Part shown: positions 47,025-56,309 of the stretch, in pieces
Layout: each line of letters begins with the position of its first letter
Position numbering within the stretch: position 1 is the first letter of the stretch
Origin: Psychrobacter immobilis
GTDB taxonomy: Bacteria; Pseudomonadota; Gammaproteobacteria; Pseudomonadales; Moraxellaceae
Length of the DNA stretch: 64,000 nt
Direction: 5' to 3'
Assembly (NCBI GenBank): GCA_904846145.1
Contig: CAJGZL010000001.1
Span: forward strand, 682,001-746,000
The notes under the pieces: generated by a model
The model's database searches: none
What the model saw: the letters and a program-made list of their open reading frames with translations, nothing else
Told to the model about the DNA's origin: nothing
Program-made: the position numbers and the translations under genes

Positions 47025-47657
47025 TTATTTGGTTGCTATCCAGAATATCTCTTTGGAGCGCGCACGTGAAGCGGCAGGCTTTATACTGCGTACTTTACTA
47101 AAATCTTTTTGCATCTGTTGACGTAGCTCTTGCATGCCTACGCCTTCAAATACTTTCATAATCAAAGCGCCACCACTAGGTAGCGTGGCCAAAGCAAACT
47201 CCACTGCCAACTCACACAAGTAAATCATCCGCGGCTGATCCACTGCGCTATTGCCTGCGGTGTTAGGCGCCATATCAGACAATACGACATTCACTTGCTT
47301 GTTACCGACCTCGCGCATAATACTGTCGAAAACCTCAGCTTCACGAAAGTCACCCTGAATAAAAGTAACATCAGCTAAAGCGTCCATGGCTAAGATGTCA
47401 GAGGCGATAAGTGTACCCTTCTCACCAACTAATTTGCTCGCAACTTGTGACCAGCTACCAGGCGCACTACCTAGATCGACTACGGTCGCCCCTTTAGTAA
47501 TAAGATTGGTTTTTTCATTGATCTCAAGCAGTTTATAAGCGGCGCGCGCACGATAGCCATCTTTTTGCGCTTTTTGTACGTAATGGTCATCGATATGCTC
47601 TTTTATCCAAGCACGGCTACTTTTTGTCAGTTTCTTATTGTCAATGCGGGTGGCCAA
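47025..47657 (-). CDS. rlmE: 23S rRNA (uridine2552-2'-O)-methyltransferase RlmE
   Basis: Methylates U2552 in the ribosomal A loop; heat-shock linked in E. coli. The 210-residue Rossmann enzyme has VVDLGSAPGSWSQVA (SAM site), NVVLSDMAPNTAGN and the K-D-K-E catalytic set (Lys in RAAYKLLE, Asp in SDMAP, Lys in MKVFEG, Glu in KEIFWIA). Sits upstream of ftsH (280-base gap) and is divergent from yhbY, the same layout as E. coli. Confidence 0.97.
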   Translation of the reverse strand: MATRIDNKKLTKSSRAWIKEHIDDHYVQKAQKDGYRARAAYKLLEINEKTNLITKGATVVDLGSAPGSWSQVASKLVGEKGTLIASDILAMDALADVTFIQGDFREAEVFDSIMREVGNKQVNVVLSDMAPNTAGNSAVDQPRMIYLCELAVEFALATLPSGGALIMKVFEGVGMQELRQQMQKDFSKVRSIKPAASRARSKEIFWIATK

Positions 47658-47940
47658 AACATTTGCTCCTGTTATACTTCTATAGCTTTACAGCTTTTTG
47701 CGAGCTGTGCTATTTACTGTGTGCTGCTCATTGATAGCTAATAGCTTTAAAAGCCTATATTAAGATCGTATTAAAGCATCATTTAACAGCTTTATTAGGC
47801 GTGAGCGTTTATAATAGATTCAAGACAATCATTTTAACATCATCATGATTAAAATCGTGCACAATACTGCCGATTTAATCCCAGATATGTTTTAGACAAA
47901 CTGATTGTTAATTTTTAATTTGATAACGCTTAGGAATTTT

Positions 47941-48252
47941 ATGCAACTCGATAACGCAACTATTAAACGCCTAAAAGGTATTGGTCACGAGCTAAAACCA
48001 ATAGTCATGATCGGTAATAATGGTGTTACGCCAGCGATCACTGAAGAGATTGATCGTGCTTTGAGCGATCATGAGCTTATAAAGGTAAAACTACCAGCAG
48101 GAAGTAAGCACGAACGCGACTTGGTTTGTACTGAGCTAGCGGTTGCTGCTAAGGCTCAACTGATCCACACTATCGGACGTATGGCATTATTACTACGTCA
48201 AAATCCGAATGCCAACCCAAAACTGTCAAACTTAGCTCGCCATGCCGAGTAG
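47941..48252 (+). CDS. yhbY: YhbY, CRM-domain RNA-binding protein
   Basis: Small ribosome-associated RNA-binding protein linked to 50S subunit assembly. The 103 residues match the CRS1-YhbY domain: LKGIGHELKPIVMIGNNGVTPAITEEIDRAL with the GxxG-type loop IGNNG and KVKLPAGSKHERDLV. The ATG at 47941 has AGGA five bases upstream; an in-frame TTG at 47905 is too early. Divergent from rlmE with a shared 283-base intergenic region. Confidence 0.95.
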   Translation: MQLDNATIKRLKGIGHELKPIVMIGNNGVTPAITEEIDRALSDHELIKVKLPAGSKHERDLVCTELAVAAKAQLIHTIGRMALLLRQNPNANPKLSNLARHAE

Positions 48253-48359
48253 CTTTAGTTTGACTATATAAGTAGATAAGCAAAGAAGGCTGCGAATGAA
48301 TATCGTGGCCTTTTTTATCGACTATCATCCTACGTATTAGCTATGAAAGAAAAATTATC

Positions 48360-49094
48360 ATGAGCCAACGCTTCAAACTACAGCTCGCTATGGATGGCTT
48401 GTCAATAGCTGCGCGACAGCTCAGCATCTCAGTAGAGCAGTTGCATCTTATCCAAGTCATGGTTGATATATCGCTTATTCAACCGTCAACGCTGGCGCTA
48501 ACTTATCAAATTCGATTACCCAATAGGCGTCTGGCGAGTTTATTTGACTGGCCACAATGGCAACCTGATCAAGTCAAGTTTATCGATTACTTATGGGAGC
48601 AAACTTGTCTAGAGTGTTTTATAACGGGCGCTAACCCATCAAGTGATGTCAACCAAACCACCCATTATATCGAGATTAATGCGAGTCCCAATGGACGCTA
48701 CGCGTTATATCAATTTGCAGATTACCGTCAGCCTGACTGTATGCCGCCTGTGCCCTTATATAAAGCTAATAGTGACGAGCAGGCTAGTATAAATTGGATA
48801 GCTCATTTACCCTTGAATCGTTTTCTTAACACAAGCTCGCTTAATGTAGCTCAGTGTCCAAAAGTGACGCCCAACTCTTTGTCTGCACTGATATTCACAG
48901 CTGTCTATGACTATAAACGTAGCTTTACTATCGATTTGGATCAATTGCCCTCAAGTTTACTCGCTAAGGGTATTGAGCAGCTGCACCCTTGCGTGATTCT
49001 TTACTTTGATAGCGTCGCTTTATACTTTGCAGCAAAGCACGCCTCCCCACCTGATTTTCATCAACAACACTATTGGACAAACTTTAAGCCGTAA
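48360..49094 (+). CDS. DOMON-like domain protein
   Basis: 244 residues with the DOMON-like pattern: WEQTCLECFITGANPSSDV, YIEINASPNGRYALYQFADYR and a late ASPPDFHQQHYW. The W-E-x-T-C-x-E-x-F start, S-P-x-G-x-(Y/A)-x-F-x-x-Y-R centre and P-x-F-H-x...W end are family hallmarks; such domains bind haem or sugars in other proteins, but the ligand here is unknown. No signal peptide, so a cytoplasmic place is likely. It follows yhbY on the same strand. Confidence 0.8.
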   Translation: MSQRFKLQLAMDGLSIAARQLSISVEQLHLIQVMVDISLIQPSTLALTYQIRLPNRRLASLFDWPQWQPDQVKFIDYLWEQTCLECFITGANPSSDVNQTTHYIEINASPNGRYALYQFADYRQPDCMPPVPLYKANSDEQASINWIAHLPLNRFLNTSSLNVAQCPKVTPNSLSALIFTAVYDYKRSFTIDLDQLPSSLLAKGIEQLHPCVILYFDSVALYFAAKHASPPDFHQQHYWTNFKP

Positions 49095-49154
49095 AATTAT
49101 CATTACGGTCTAAACTACCGTGCATATTGCAAATAAAACCTAAAGCATAAGCAT

Positions 49155-49197
49155 AAAAAACTCAGTAATACCATTCTAAGGCATTACTGAGTTTTTA
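49155..49197. terminator. Bidirectional intrinsic terminator
   Basis: AAAAACTCAGTAAT / ATTACTGAGTTTTT, perfect 14-bp stem with a 13-base loop, between convergent genes ending at 49094 and 49219. Confidence 0.95.
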
Positions 49198-49218
49198 GAG
49201 TGCTACCATCTTAGCTCA

Positions 49219-49944
49219 TTATTCAGCCATAGCTAGATAAATACCACGATCTGAGGCATCATCAACGTATTGAGAATCGCGCCATGTAGTATAGCTATAA
49301 GTGCCACTATACGGGCTAATGCTCTTCTGACGGAAGTCTGATACCCAATCGGTACCATCAAATATTTGGATATGACCATGTGGACGGCTTGAGGTACGGT
49401 TGTAGACAACAACATCACCTACTTGAGGTTGCATATCATTACTGATCTTAGTAAAGCCTGCATTGCTAAGCGTACCGCGAGTGGCATACTGATAAGCTGA
49501 AGGGTTAGGAGTGAATTCATAACCTGCAGACTGCAGCGCTTTACGCACATAACGTGCACAGTAACCAGAGCTTCTAGAGAGCGCCACACGTGAAGCACGA
49601 GCAGCAGCGATAGCAGGAGCTGAGTTGCTGTCTGGAATGCTACTTCTTACTTGCTGTTGGCGCTCATAAGATAAACGACTGGTCAATGAAGCTAACTGAT
49701 ATTCTTTTTGTTTGGCGTGAGCACTAAGGTTATCGATAGCTTGACTAATCTCGTCATTGCTAGACACATAGGCACCACTATTAGTGCTATATATATTTTT
49801 GACAGAACCGTAATTTTGAGAGATAGAGCTATTAGTGATGGTATGACTCAAGGTATTGTTCGGTTGAAAGGTTGTTTCTACAGCACCGTTAGCCTGCGCT
49901 ATGCCCATTCCCAATACTGACAAAATCAATAAAGCTTGTTTCAT
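49219..49944 (-). CDS. Secreted CHAP/NlpC-like amidohydrolase
   Basis: About 241 residues. Signal peptide MKQALLILSVLGMGIAQANG is followed by a long polar linker, then a cysteine-peptidase-like domain: SSGYCARYVRKALQSAGY (nucleophile Cys129), PQVGDVVVYNRTSSRPHGHIQIFDGTDWVSDF (His189 and His191 candidates, then D/W), as in CHAP and NlpC/P60 peptidoglycan hydrolases. Periplasmic action on the cell wall, for example cleaving stem or cross-linking peptides, is the likely role. ATG 49944 is chosen because it opens the signal peptide; the ATG at 49992 would add a non-signal stretch. No immunity-like gene is next to it. Confidence 0.82.
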   Translation of the reverse strand: MKQALLILSVLGMGIAQANGAVETTFQPNNTLSHTITNSSISQNYGSVKNIYSTNSGAYVSSNDEISQAIDNLSAHAKQKEYQLASLTSRLSYERQQQVRSSIPDSNSAPAIAAARASRVALSRSSGYCARYVRKALQSAGYEFTPNPSAYQYATRGTLSNAGFTKISNDMQPQVGDVVVYNRTSSRPHGHIQIFDGTDWVSDFRQKSISPYSGTYSYTTWRDSQYVDDASDRGIYLAMAE

Positions 49945-50191
49945 AAATTTACTACCTATTGTTAATGCAAGATTGCTCATCATCCATGACAAACATCAAT
50001 TAATTTAGAGGATATAATCACCAAACAAACATGATAAAATCCTAGGTCAAGCAGTAAGCTCTTTAATCTTCAATGGAACATGGCATCATTACCATCATAT
50101 TTATCCATCTCACAAATAGCTTACGATGTATCTTAAGCACTTAAATAATCAACTCTATGGTTATGCATTGCTTAGCAAACGAGTATTCATC

Positions 50192-50698
50192 ATGTCTAAC
50201 AAACAACCTAATCAGCTCGCCAAACTTATCGATCATCAAATTTTTGCTGGTAGCGCACTACCTCAAACCCTTGCTGATAACATGCGTCTTTATGTAAAGG
50301 CGACTAATGAGCTAAAAGAGCTGTTAATAGACTGTTTACCTGATGAAATACTTGAAAGTTGCTGGGTAGTAGGTATAACCTCTGAGAAATTAACACTGAG
50401 TGTGATTTCTACTACTGCTGCCAACCATATTCGTTATTTACAAAAGTCATATCTAGAAGTGTTAACAAAGCAGTCTTTGACCTTTCAACACCTTAATCAA
50501 ATTCAGGTGATAGTAGCTAAGACATCTCAACCAAATATGACTTCTCAAGCACTCTCTTCAGCCTTATCGGAATCGTCCAAAGCTCATGAATATAAAGCCC
50601 TGACCCCGAACACAAAACGGACTATAGCACAGGCAATAGAGCATGTCACCACTGATAAAAACCTCAAAAACGCTCTTTTAAGACTCATTAATGACTAA
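50192..50698 (+). CDS. DUF721 / DciA-like protein
   Basis: About 168 residues in the DUF721 family. DciA, its best-known member, loads the replicative helicase DnaB in bacteria lacking DnaC. The domain spans roughly residues 25-105 (ADNMRLYVKATNELKELLIDCLPDEILESCWVVGITSEKLTLSVISTTAANHIRYLQ), with the K-homology-like core and W-x-V-x-x-x pattern. The tail is Ser/Thr-rich. ATG 50192 has GAG about eight bases upstream. It converges on lpxC, the usual neighbour of the gene in gammaproteobacteria (lpxC-dciA-secA). Confidence 0.85.
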   Translation: MSNKQPNQLAKLIDHQIFAGSALPQTLADNMRLYVKATNELKELLIDCLPDEILESCWVVGITSEKLTLSVISTTAANHIRYLQKSYLEVLTKQSLTFQHLNQIQVIVAKTSQPNMTSQALSSALSESSKAHEYKALTPNTKRTIAQAIEHVTTDKNLKNALLRLIND

Positions 50699-50784
50699 AA
50701 CTTACTACCTTACAATGTAAAGTTATGTAAATAAACTATAAAAAAGCTGACTGAAAATACAACTTTTAGCGGTTTTTATCCAAA

Positions 50785-50841
50785 AAAAAGTCTGAACACC
50801 TTTATATGCATAATATGAATATAAAGGTGTTCAGACTTTTT
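50785..50841. terminator. Very long bidirectional terminator
   Basis: Perfect 23-bp arms (50785-50807, 50819-50841; core AGTCTGAACACC) with an 11-base loop, ending in A5/T5. Lies between the convergent DUF721 and lpxC genes and serves both. Confidence 0.95.
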
Positions 50842-50985
50842 GCTTCTTTAAGCTCTTATTTTACTAAGGGTTGGAATGGATGATAATCTAGCAATTATTG
50901 AAATAATGATAGCAAAATGACAATTATCGCCGTCTACTATGTAATATTACGTAATTGTTGCGATACATCCTGTATATTCGTGTAC

Positions 50986-51903
50986 TTATCCCTTAACCAT
51001 TGTATTAGTCAGAGGTAAATATTCGATAGGACAGCTTACATTGTCATAAAAAGTTACAATTTCGTAGCAACTTTCATCAGACAGCACTTCCCGAACGAGT
51101 AAATTATTCAAAGCATGACCTGATTTATAAGCATTGAAACGGCCCACTATCGGATAACCAATAAGATATAAGTCGCCCAAAGCATCTAAAATTTTATGGC
51201 GAACGAACTCATCAGCAAAACGCAGTCCTTCAGCGTTAAGCACTTTTGATTCATCGATAACTATGGCGTTATCCATGCTACCGCCTAGCGCTAGATTGTT
51301 CTTACGTAAAGCTTCAATATCATTTAAAAAGCCAAAGGTACGTGCGGAGCTTAACTCTTCGATGAAGTTTTGGGTAGAAAACTGCAATTGTGCGTGTTGA
51401 TGATCTTTGTCAAAGGCTGGATGATCAAAGTCAATTTCGAAATTTAATTCAAAACCATCATAGGGACGAAGCTCTGCCCACTTGTCATCTACCCTCACCT
51501 TCACAGGTTTAATAATTCTTAAAAATTTCTTTGGCGCGTCTTGCTCTACAAACCCAGCTTGTAATAACAAACCTACAAAGGGTGAGGCACTACCATCCAT
51601 GATAGGTATCTCGCTTGCTGATACTCGAATGAGCAAGTTATCAACGCCTAGACCTGCAACCGCGCTAAGCAGATGTTCAACCGTTCCTACTCGAGTACCG
51701 CCAAAGACTAGATTGGATGACATCATAGTGTCTTGAACCAAAAAAGCACTAGCTGGAATAGCAACACTATCTTCGATGTCTGAGCGCTCAAATACTACAC
51801 CAGTATCGACAGGCTGAGGATAAAACTCTAAATTAACAGACTCGCCACTATGCAGACCTGTACCAGTAATTGATATCGCTGTTTTTATAGTTCGTTGATT
51901 CAT
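50986..51903 (-). CDS. lpxC: UDP-3-O-acyl-N-acetylglucosamine deacetylase LpxC
   Basis: Zinc enzyme making the first committed step of lipid A synthesis. The 305 residues begin MNQRTIKTAISITGTGLHSG, with VGTVEHLLSAVAGLGVDN (zinc His), EIPIMDGSASPF and FVRHKILDALGDLYLIGYP (His and Asp zinc ligands) and GHALNNLLVREVL. ATG 51903 has GAGAG six bases upstream; the GTG at 51915 is not needed. It follows ftsZ, as in many proteobacteria. Protein turnover by FtsH (also in this window) is its known control point. Confidence 0.98.
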   Translation of the reverse strand: MNQRTIKTAISITGTGLHSGESVNLEFYPQPVDTGVVFERSDIEDSVAIPASAFLVQDTMMSSNLVFGGTRVGTVEHLLSAVAGLGVDNLLIRVSASEIPIMDGSASPFVGLLLQAGFVEQDAPKKFLRIIKPVKVRVDDKWAELRPYDGFELNFEIDFDHPAFDKDHQHAQLQFSTQNFIEELSSARTFGFLNDIEALRKNNLALGGSMDNAIVIDESKVLNAEGLRFADEFVRHKILDALGDLYLIGYPIVGRFNAYKSGHALNNLLVREVLSDESCYEIVTFYDNVSCPIEYLPLTNTMVKG

Positions 51904-52281
51904 GGCTACTCTCACATATTTTGTTACAATTACCCTAGTGTACCACTAGCCAATAGCAGTTCGCTATAGGCAAAAATTACTGATTTGTTTATTTATTATG
52001 TAAACTTATTTAATTGTTATTATTTTTTTAACAATTGAAAGGCATTTATAATTAGTATTAGAAGCTATTTTTTTTGTATGATTTGAATGAATCGTTCCTT
52101 ATATACTTTAAATTCAATATCATACAAATAATCAAGACAAGAAAAAGCCAGCTCTATATAGCTGGCTTTTTTTCAAAACAAATGACGTTAATAAAAAGTT
52201 TCAATAGCCATTAAATTATTAAATAACAGTTATAAGTAACATTCTTGATAACATTTATGATTGCATTTCTCAAAATCAACT
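51904..52281. other. Intergenic region between ftsZ and lpxC
   Basis: 378 AT-rich bases holding the ftsZ terminator at 52142-52173. No promoter with good boxes and no other gene was seen. Confidence 0.4.
52142..52173 (-). terminator. Intrinsic terminator of ftsZ
   Basis: AAAAAGCCAGCT-CTATAT-AGCTGGCTTTTT, perfect 12-bp stem; T run on the minus strand. Confidence 0.93.
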
Positions 52282-53472
52282 CTATCTGTTTTGCTGGCGT
52301 CTCAAATAGTCCTGAATACTATTGGTTTGAGTAGGTCGCTTCTCTTGCTCTGAGCTTGGGCGAGCAACATTATTTTGAAACGACTGCGCCTTTGATTGCT
52401 TTTGACTATTTAAAGCACTGGTGTGCAAGTTAGGATCAACCGCTTGATTACTAGTAGCAGAAGGGACTGGTTGTACAGTTTCAGACCCTGGTTGCTCATT
52501 CAGAGTCAGTCCAGTAGCTATAACAGTGACATGAATATCATCACCCATATCTTCGTCTATCACTGAACCATAGAAAATATCAGCTTCATCCGTATCAGTA
52601 ATAGCCTCAACGATCTCACTGATTTGACTAAACTCTTCTAGTGATAAAGATTCAGAAGACATAACGTTGACGATCAAGCCTTTAGCATTCTCTAAACGCA
52701 AATCATCAAGTAACGGTGATCTGATCGCTTTTTCTGTTGCTTGACGAGCACGATCATCGCCACTAGCGCGACCGATACCCATCATAGCATGGCCTTTGGC
52801 GGTCATCGCTGTACGGATATCGTTGAAATCAATATTAATGACGCCTTTGCTCGCGATAGTCCCAGCAATACCTTGTACAGCATGCAACAACACATCATCT
52901 GCCTTTTTAAAAGCGTCTTGCATTGAGATGTTACCGTAGATACTCATTAGCTTGTCATTGGGAATAGTGATAATAGAGTCGACAAAATTGGTAAGCTGCT
53001 CAATACCAGCTTTAGCTGCTTTGATGCGCTTACCGCCTTCAAACTTAAAGGGTGTGGTCACTACAGCAACAGTAGGTACTTCCATCTCTTTAGCAATACG
53101 AGCGATAACAGGAGCTGCACCTGTACCAGTACCGCCACCCATACCTGCCGTAATGAATACCATATCCGCGCTTTCGAGTAAGCTGCGAATCGCATCCTCT
53201 TCACTCTCAGCGGCTTCACGTCCTACTTCAGGGTTAGCACCCGCACCTAAGCCACGGTTGCTCTTGGCACCGAGCTGTAGTTTATGCGGCGCAGTCAGAC
53301 GATCAAGTGCTTGTTTATCTGTATTAGCGCAGACAAAAGTCACTCCTTGAATACCTTGCTGTACCATGTGCTCAACGGCATTACCGCCGCCGCCGCCGAC
53401 CCCGAATACGATAAAACGAGCTTGACCATTAGATTGCGAATGATTGTCATCTGGCATGGTGTATTTTGACAT
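52282..53472 (-). CDS. ftsZ: Cell division protein FtsZ
   Basis: Tubulin-like GTPase that forms the Z-ring. The 396-residue protein has VFGVGGGGGNAVEHM, the tubulin signature GGGTGTGAAP, FVCANTDKQAL and NIDFNDIRTAM. The C-terminal linker is Gln/Ser/Thr-rich and the very end (TQTNSIQDYLRRQQNR) has the conserved DYL-x-R/F-x-R-x-Q type peptide that binds FtsA/ZipA. GGAG is ten bases before the ATG. Last gene of the ftsQ-ftsA-ftsZ run, closed by the terminator at 52142-52173. Confidence 0.99.
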   Translation of the reverse strand: MSKYTMPDDNHSQSNGQARFIVFGVGGGGGNAVEHMVQQGIQGVTFVCANTDKQALDRLTAPHKLQLGAKSNRGLGAGANPEVGREAAESEEDAIRSLLESADMVFITAGMGGGTGTGAAPVIARIAKEMEVPTVAVVTTPFKFEGGKRIKAAKAGIEQLTNFVDSIITIPNDKLMSIYGNISMQDAFKKADDVLLHAVQGIAGTIASKGVINIDFNDIRTAMTAKGHAMMGIGRASGDDRARQATEKAIRSPLLDDLRLENAKGLIVNVMSSESLSLEEFSQISEIVEAITDTDEADIFYGSVIDEDMGDDIHVTVIATGLTLNEQPGSETVQPVPSATSNQAVDPNLHTSALNSQKQSKAQSFQNNVARPSSEQEKRPTQTNSIQDYLRRQQNR

Positions 53473-53585
53473 AAATAGGTTTCTCCAGTTGCAGATAGCA
53501 TAATGATCGATAGGTAATGACGCCTAAAAAACGTGTTATCGACTGACTATATGTAAATATATTAAATAAAATAAAGACTAATTGT

Positions 53586-54878
53586 CTACAAGATTTTTTT
53601 GAGCATACTATTAAAGCGTTGACCAACACCGCGAAAAGCATTCTTCACGCGTTTTTGCTCAGCCGCTTCCGGCTCACTTTGCTCACTGTGACGAAACTGC
53701 TCACTTTGACTATATAACAAAGTACCAAAAGCGGTCTGATAAGCACGATCGTTGACTTGTGTATTCAGCTGTTTGAAAGACTCTTCATTTTCAAAGTGGT
53801 TATAAGCGCTGATAGCAGGATGAGTATTCGTCATTACTACTGGCATCTTTAATAGCTTTTTAGCGAAAGGAACCATGCCTTTTATAGCACTACCACCACC
53901 TGTCAATACAAAACCGCGATCAATATAATGTAGCAGATCGGCATCATGAAGCTGACGCACTATTTCAGTAAATATTTGCACATAACGCGCTTCAATTATC
54001 TGCGCTAAACTATAAGTATGTACATTCAGAGCATCTGCTGCTCCCTGCGTCTTATAAAGAAAGAACACGCTAGGATCTATGCTAGGCACATCAACAGTAC
54101 CATGTAATTTTTTTAGCTTTTCAGCCTCTATCATAGAAATACCAAAATCTGCTGATATATCCATGGTCACCGCATGACTACCGCTTGGCACGCAATGAGT
54201 AAAAATCAATTTGTTTTCTTTATAGACACAAATACTAGTTGTGCTGGCGCCAATGTCGATTAAGCAGACGCCTTGCTGACGCTCTTCATTTATAAGGCTA
54301 TATTCAGCACTGGTTATGGCATCAAAAACCACATGATCAACACCAACATCACAGCTTTGCAGTAGTTTTTGAATATTTTGGCGACTGACCACTGGTAGCA
54401 TCATCATATGATACATAACGGTGATGTCTTTAGCCAACATCTCCATAGCATCATCAACGATAGTGTCCTGCTCATCGACATAGATGCCTTGTTGACAGCA
54501 ATGCATCAAATAATAGTCAGGAGGTAAGTCCTTGGATTTGGCATTAGACAAAGCTTGTACCATATCTTTTGCCGCGACTGTACCGTCTTCAACAGCGACT
54601 TGTCCTATACTGTTTTTACTGGATAGCTCAGGTGTTGATAAAGTTAACCAAACGCTGTGCACCCGACAGTTAGCAGTATCTTCCGCGTCTTGAATAGCTT
54701 GTTTGATGGCGCTTTGCAGACGTTCACGATGTATGATCTTACCTTGATAAAAGTCATTACTTTTGACTTGTCCAACACCCATAATGCGAATGTCTTTTTC
54801 GGACACAACACTACCTATCACCACATAGACTGCAGTGGCACTTAAATGAACAACGACTAGATTTTCAGTATTTTTCAT
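53586..54878 (-). CDS. ftsA: Cell division protein FtsA
   Basis: Actin-like ATPase that ties FtsZ to the inner membrane. The 430-residue protein begins MKNTENLVVVHLSATAVYVVIG and shows the actin-fold phosphate loops (VCLIDIGASTTSICVYK, VLTGGGSAIKGM) with the SHS2 1C insertion after about residue 80. The C-terminus ends in an amphipathic basic helix RVKNAFRGVGQRFNSMLKKIL, the membrane-targeting sequence. ATG 54878 matches family length; the ATG at 54926 would add an unrelated tail. Confidence 0.97.
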   Translation of the reverse strand: MKNTENLVVVHLSATAVYVVIGSVVSEKDIRIMGVGQVKSNDFYQGKIIHRERLQSAIKQAIQDAEDTANCRVHSVWLTLSTPELSSKNSIGQVAVEDGTVAAKDMVQALSNAKSKDLPPDYYLMHCCQQGIYVDEQDTIVDDAMEMLAKDITVMYHMMMLPVVSRQNIQKLLQSCDVGVDHVVFDAITSAEYSLINEERQQGVCLIDIGASTTSICVYKENKLIFTHCVPSGSHAVTMDISADFGISMIEAEKLKKLHGTVDVPSIDPSVFFLYKTQGAADALNVHTYSLAQIIEARYVQIFTEIVRQLHDADLLHYIDRGFVLTGGGSAIKGMVPFAKKLLKMPVVMTNTHPAISAYNHFENEESFKQLNTQVNDRAYQTAFGTLLYSQSEQFRHSEQSEPEAAEQKRVKNAFRGVGQRFNSMLKKIL

Positions 54879-55089
54879 GTTACCAGACAAATTATCATAA
54901 AACAGGAGACCATATGACGTCTCCATTAAATCATTAAAACGAACGTTTAAAGCCTTTAGAATAGAACAAACTTATTTACAAATAATAAAGCTAACAATTC
55001 AGTCATTAACTGGATGTTATATAGCGACTATTATTATAGATATTATATAAAAACAAAAGTATAAAAATCCAAAACTTAGGGCACAAGTA

Positions 55090-55905
55090 TTAAGGCAAAG
55101 GTGCTACAGCTTCTAGCACTGGTTCTGCATTAAGCTCAACATTATGCCAAGCGATAGTAAAACCATTCTTATAACGCAAATCTACTGACTGAATGTTCTC
55201 ACGACGACTGCTCAATTGACTTGCTAACAGTTGACTGAGATTGAGCAGTTTTTGCGCCGTGTTTTCGTTATCGACAATCACTCGTAAACCATTATCGAAA
55301 CGTATTAGCCAAGTCATACGTGGCGTCAAAATAATATCTTCTACCTGCATGTCCAAAGGAGCGTACCAGTCATTTATCTGTTGCATCTGCTGCATAATAA
55401 CCGGTGCTTGACTCACCTCACCTTGCAGATTTGCAAAACTTTGCTGCGTCAAATCTTTGTTATCTACTGGAACATAAACCTCGCCTTTAGCATCTACTAA
55501 GCGCTCAGTGCCAAAGTTAGCAACAGCTTGTTTGGGTAAGGCAGTAATCACTATGCCCTGTTGCCAGTTACGAGTGACACTCACTTGATCGACCCAAGCC
55601 ATACCTAAGACGATATCACGTAAAGCTTGCAGGTCAGTCGTAAAAAAACTACTGACTACCTGCTGATCCATCGCTTGCTGTAAAATCTGATTTTGACTGA
55701 CTGTCAGACCTTTAGTACTTACCAGAACTGCTGCTGGCGGTGCATCGCGTAGAGCCTTGGCACCCATCAGTAATATCAATAGTAACAAGCCGATTACCAA
55801 TGCTGTAAAAAAGTACTTAGCAGATGTTGGTAGAGAAAATCTAGACTCTTGGCTAAGACGATCATCACTCATCAAGTCACCCAATTCATTGACAGCTTGA
55901 GTCAT
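55090..55905 (-). CDS. ftsQ: Cell division protein FtsQ
   Basis: Single-pass inner-membrane protein linking early and late divisome proteins. The 271 residues have a short cytoplasmic tail, a helix (FFTALVIGLLLLILLMGAKAL, about 31-51), a POTRA-type domain (VLVSTKGLTVSQNQILQQAM to VTRNWQQGIVITALPKQAVANFG) and a beta domain ending near AEPVLEAVAPL. It starts the ftsQ-ftsA-ftsZ run; the promoter candidate lies 238 bases upstream. Confidence 0.95.
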   Translation of the reverse strand: MTQAVNELGDLMSDDRLSQESRFSLPTSAKYFFTALVIGLLLLILLMGAKALRDAPPAAVLVSTKGLTVSQNQILQQAMDQQVVSSFFTTDLQALRDIVLGMAWVDQVSVTRNWQQGIVITALPKQAVANFGTERLVDAKGEVYVPVDNKDLTQQSFANLQGEVSQAPVIMQQMQQINDWYAPLDMQVEDIILTPRMTWLIRFDNGLRVIVDNENTAQKLLNLSQLLASQLSSRRENIQSVDLRYKNGFTIAWHNVELNAEPVLEAVAPLP

Positions 55906-56309
55906 GATAGTAGTCGTTCCTATATTGCTTTAACTGTAGTGTGTAGTTATTTCTTGATATTTGTTTTTTAGTATTCAATATTAAAACGCATGACTAATGC
56001 TATAAATTTCTAACTAAAACAGCCCAGATATGAGGCCTGTCGTTCTGAAATTATCCGTCATTAAAGCTAGTAAGATATAAAAACTAATCAGTCATAACCA
56101 TTACTAGGCTTTGATCTTATGCTAAACATTAAAATTTGGCATATCATATGCTTAACTATCAAAATAAGTCAATCGTTATGAAATAAATTTCTAATCTTAA
56201 TGTTAACGTATTTTATCGCTAAACAATAGCTTAACCCGCGCTAAGACTATTGAATTTACACAAGTTTACATGTTGCTGTTTTATAGCAGCTTCCCTGAGA
56301 CATTATAGA
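55906..56309. other. Intergenic region between ddl and ftsQ
   Basis: 404 AT-rich bases. Contains a minus-strand promoter candidate near 56143-56172 and otherwise no feature I can support. In many relatives ddl and ftsQ are adjacent, so this gap is unusually long. Confidence 0.5.
56143..56172 (-). promoter_or_regulatory. Sigma-70-type promoter for ftsQAZ
   Basis: On the minus strand TTGACT (56167-56172), 18-base spacer, TATGAT (56143-56148): 5 of 6 in each box. Would give a leader of about 230 bases before ftsQ. Confidence 0.6.
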
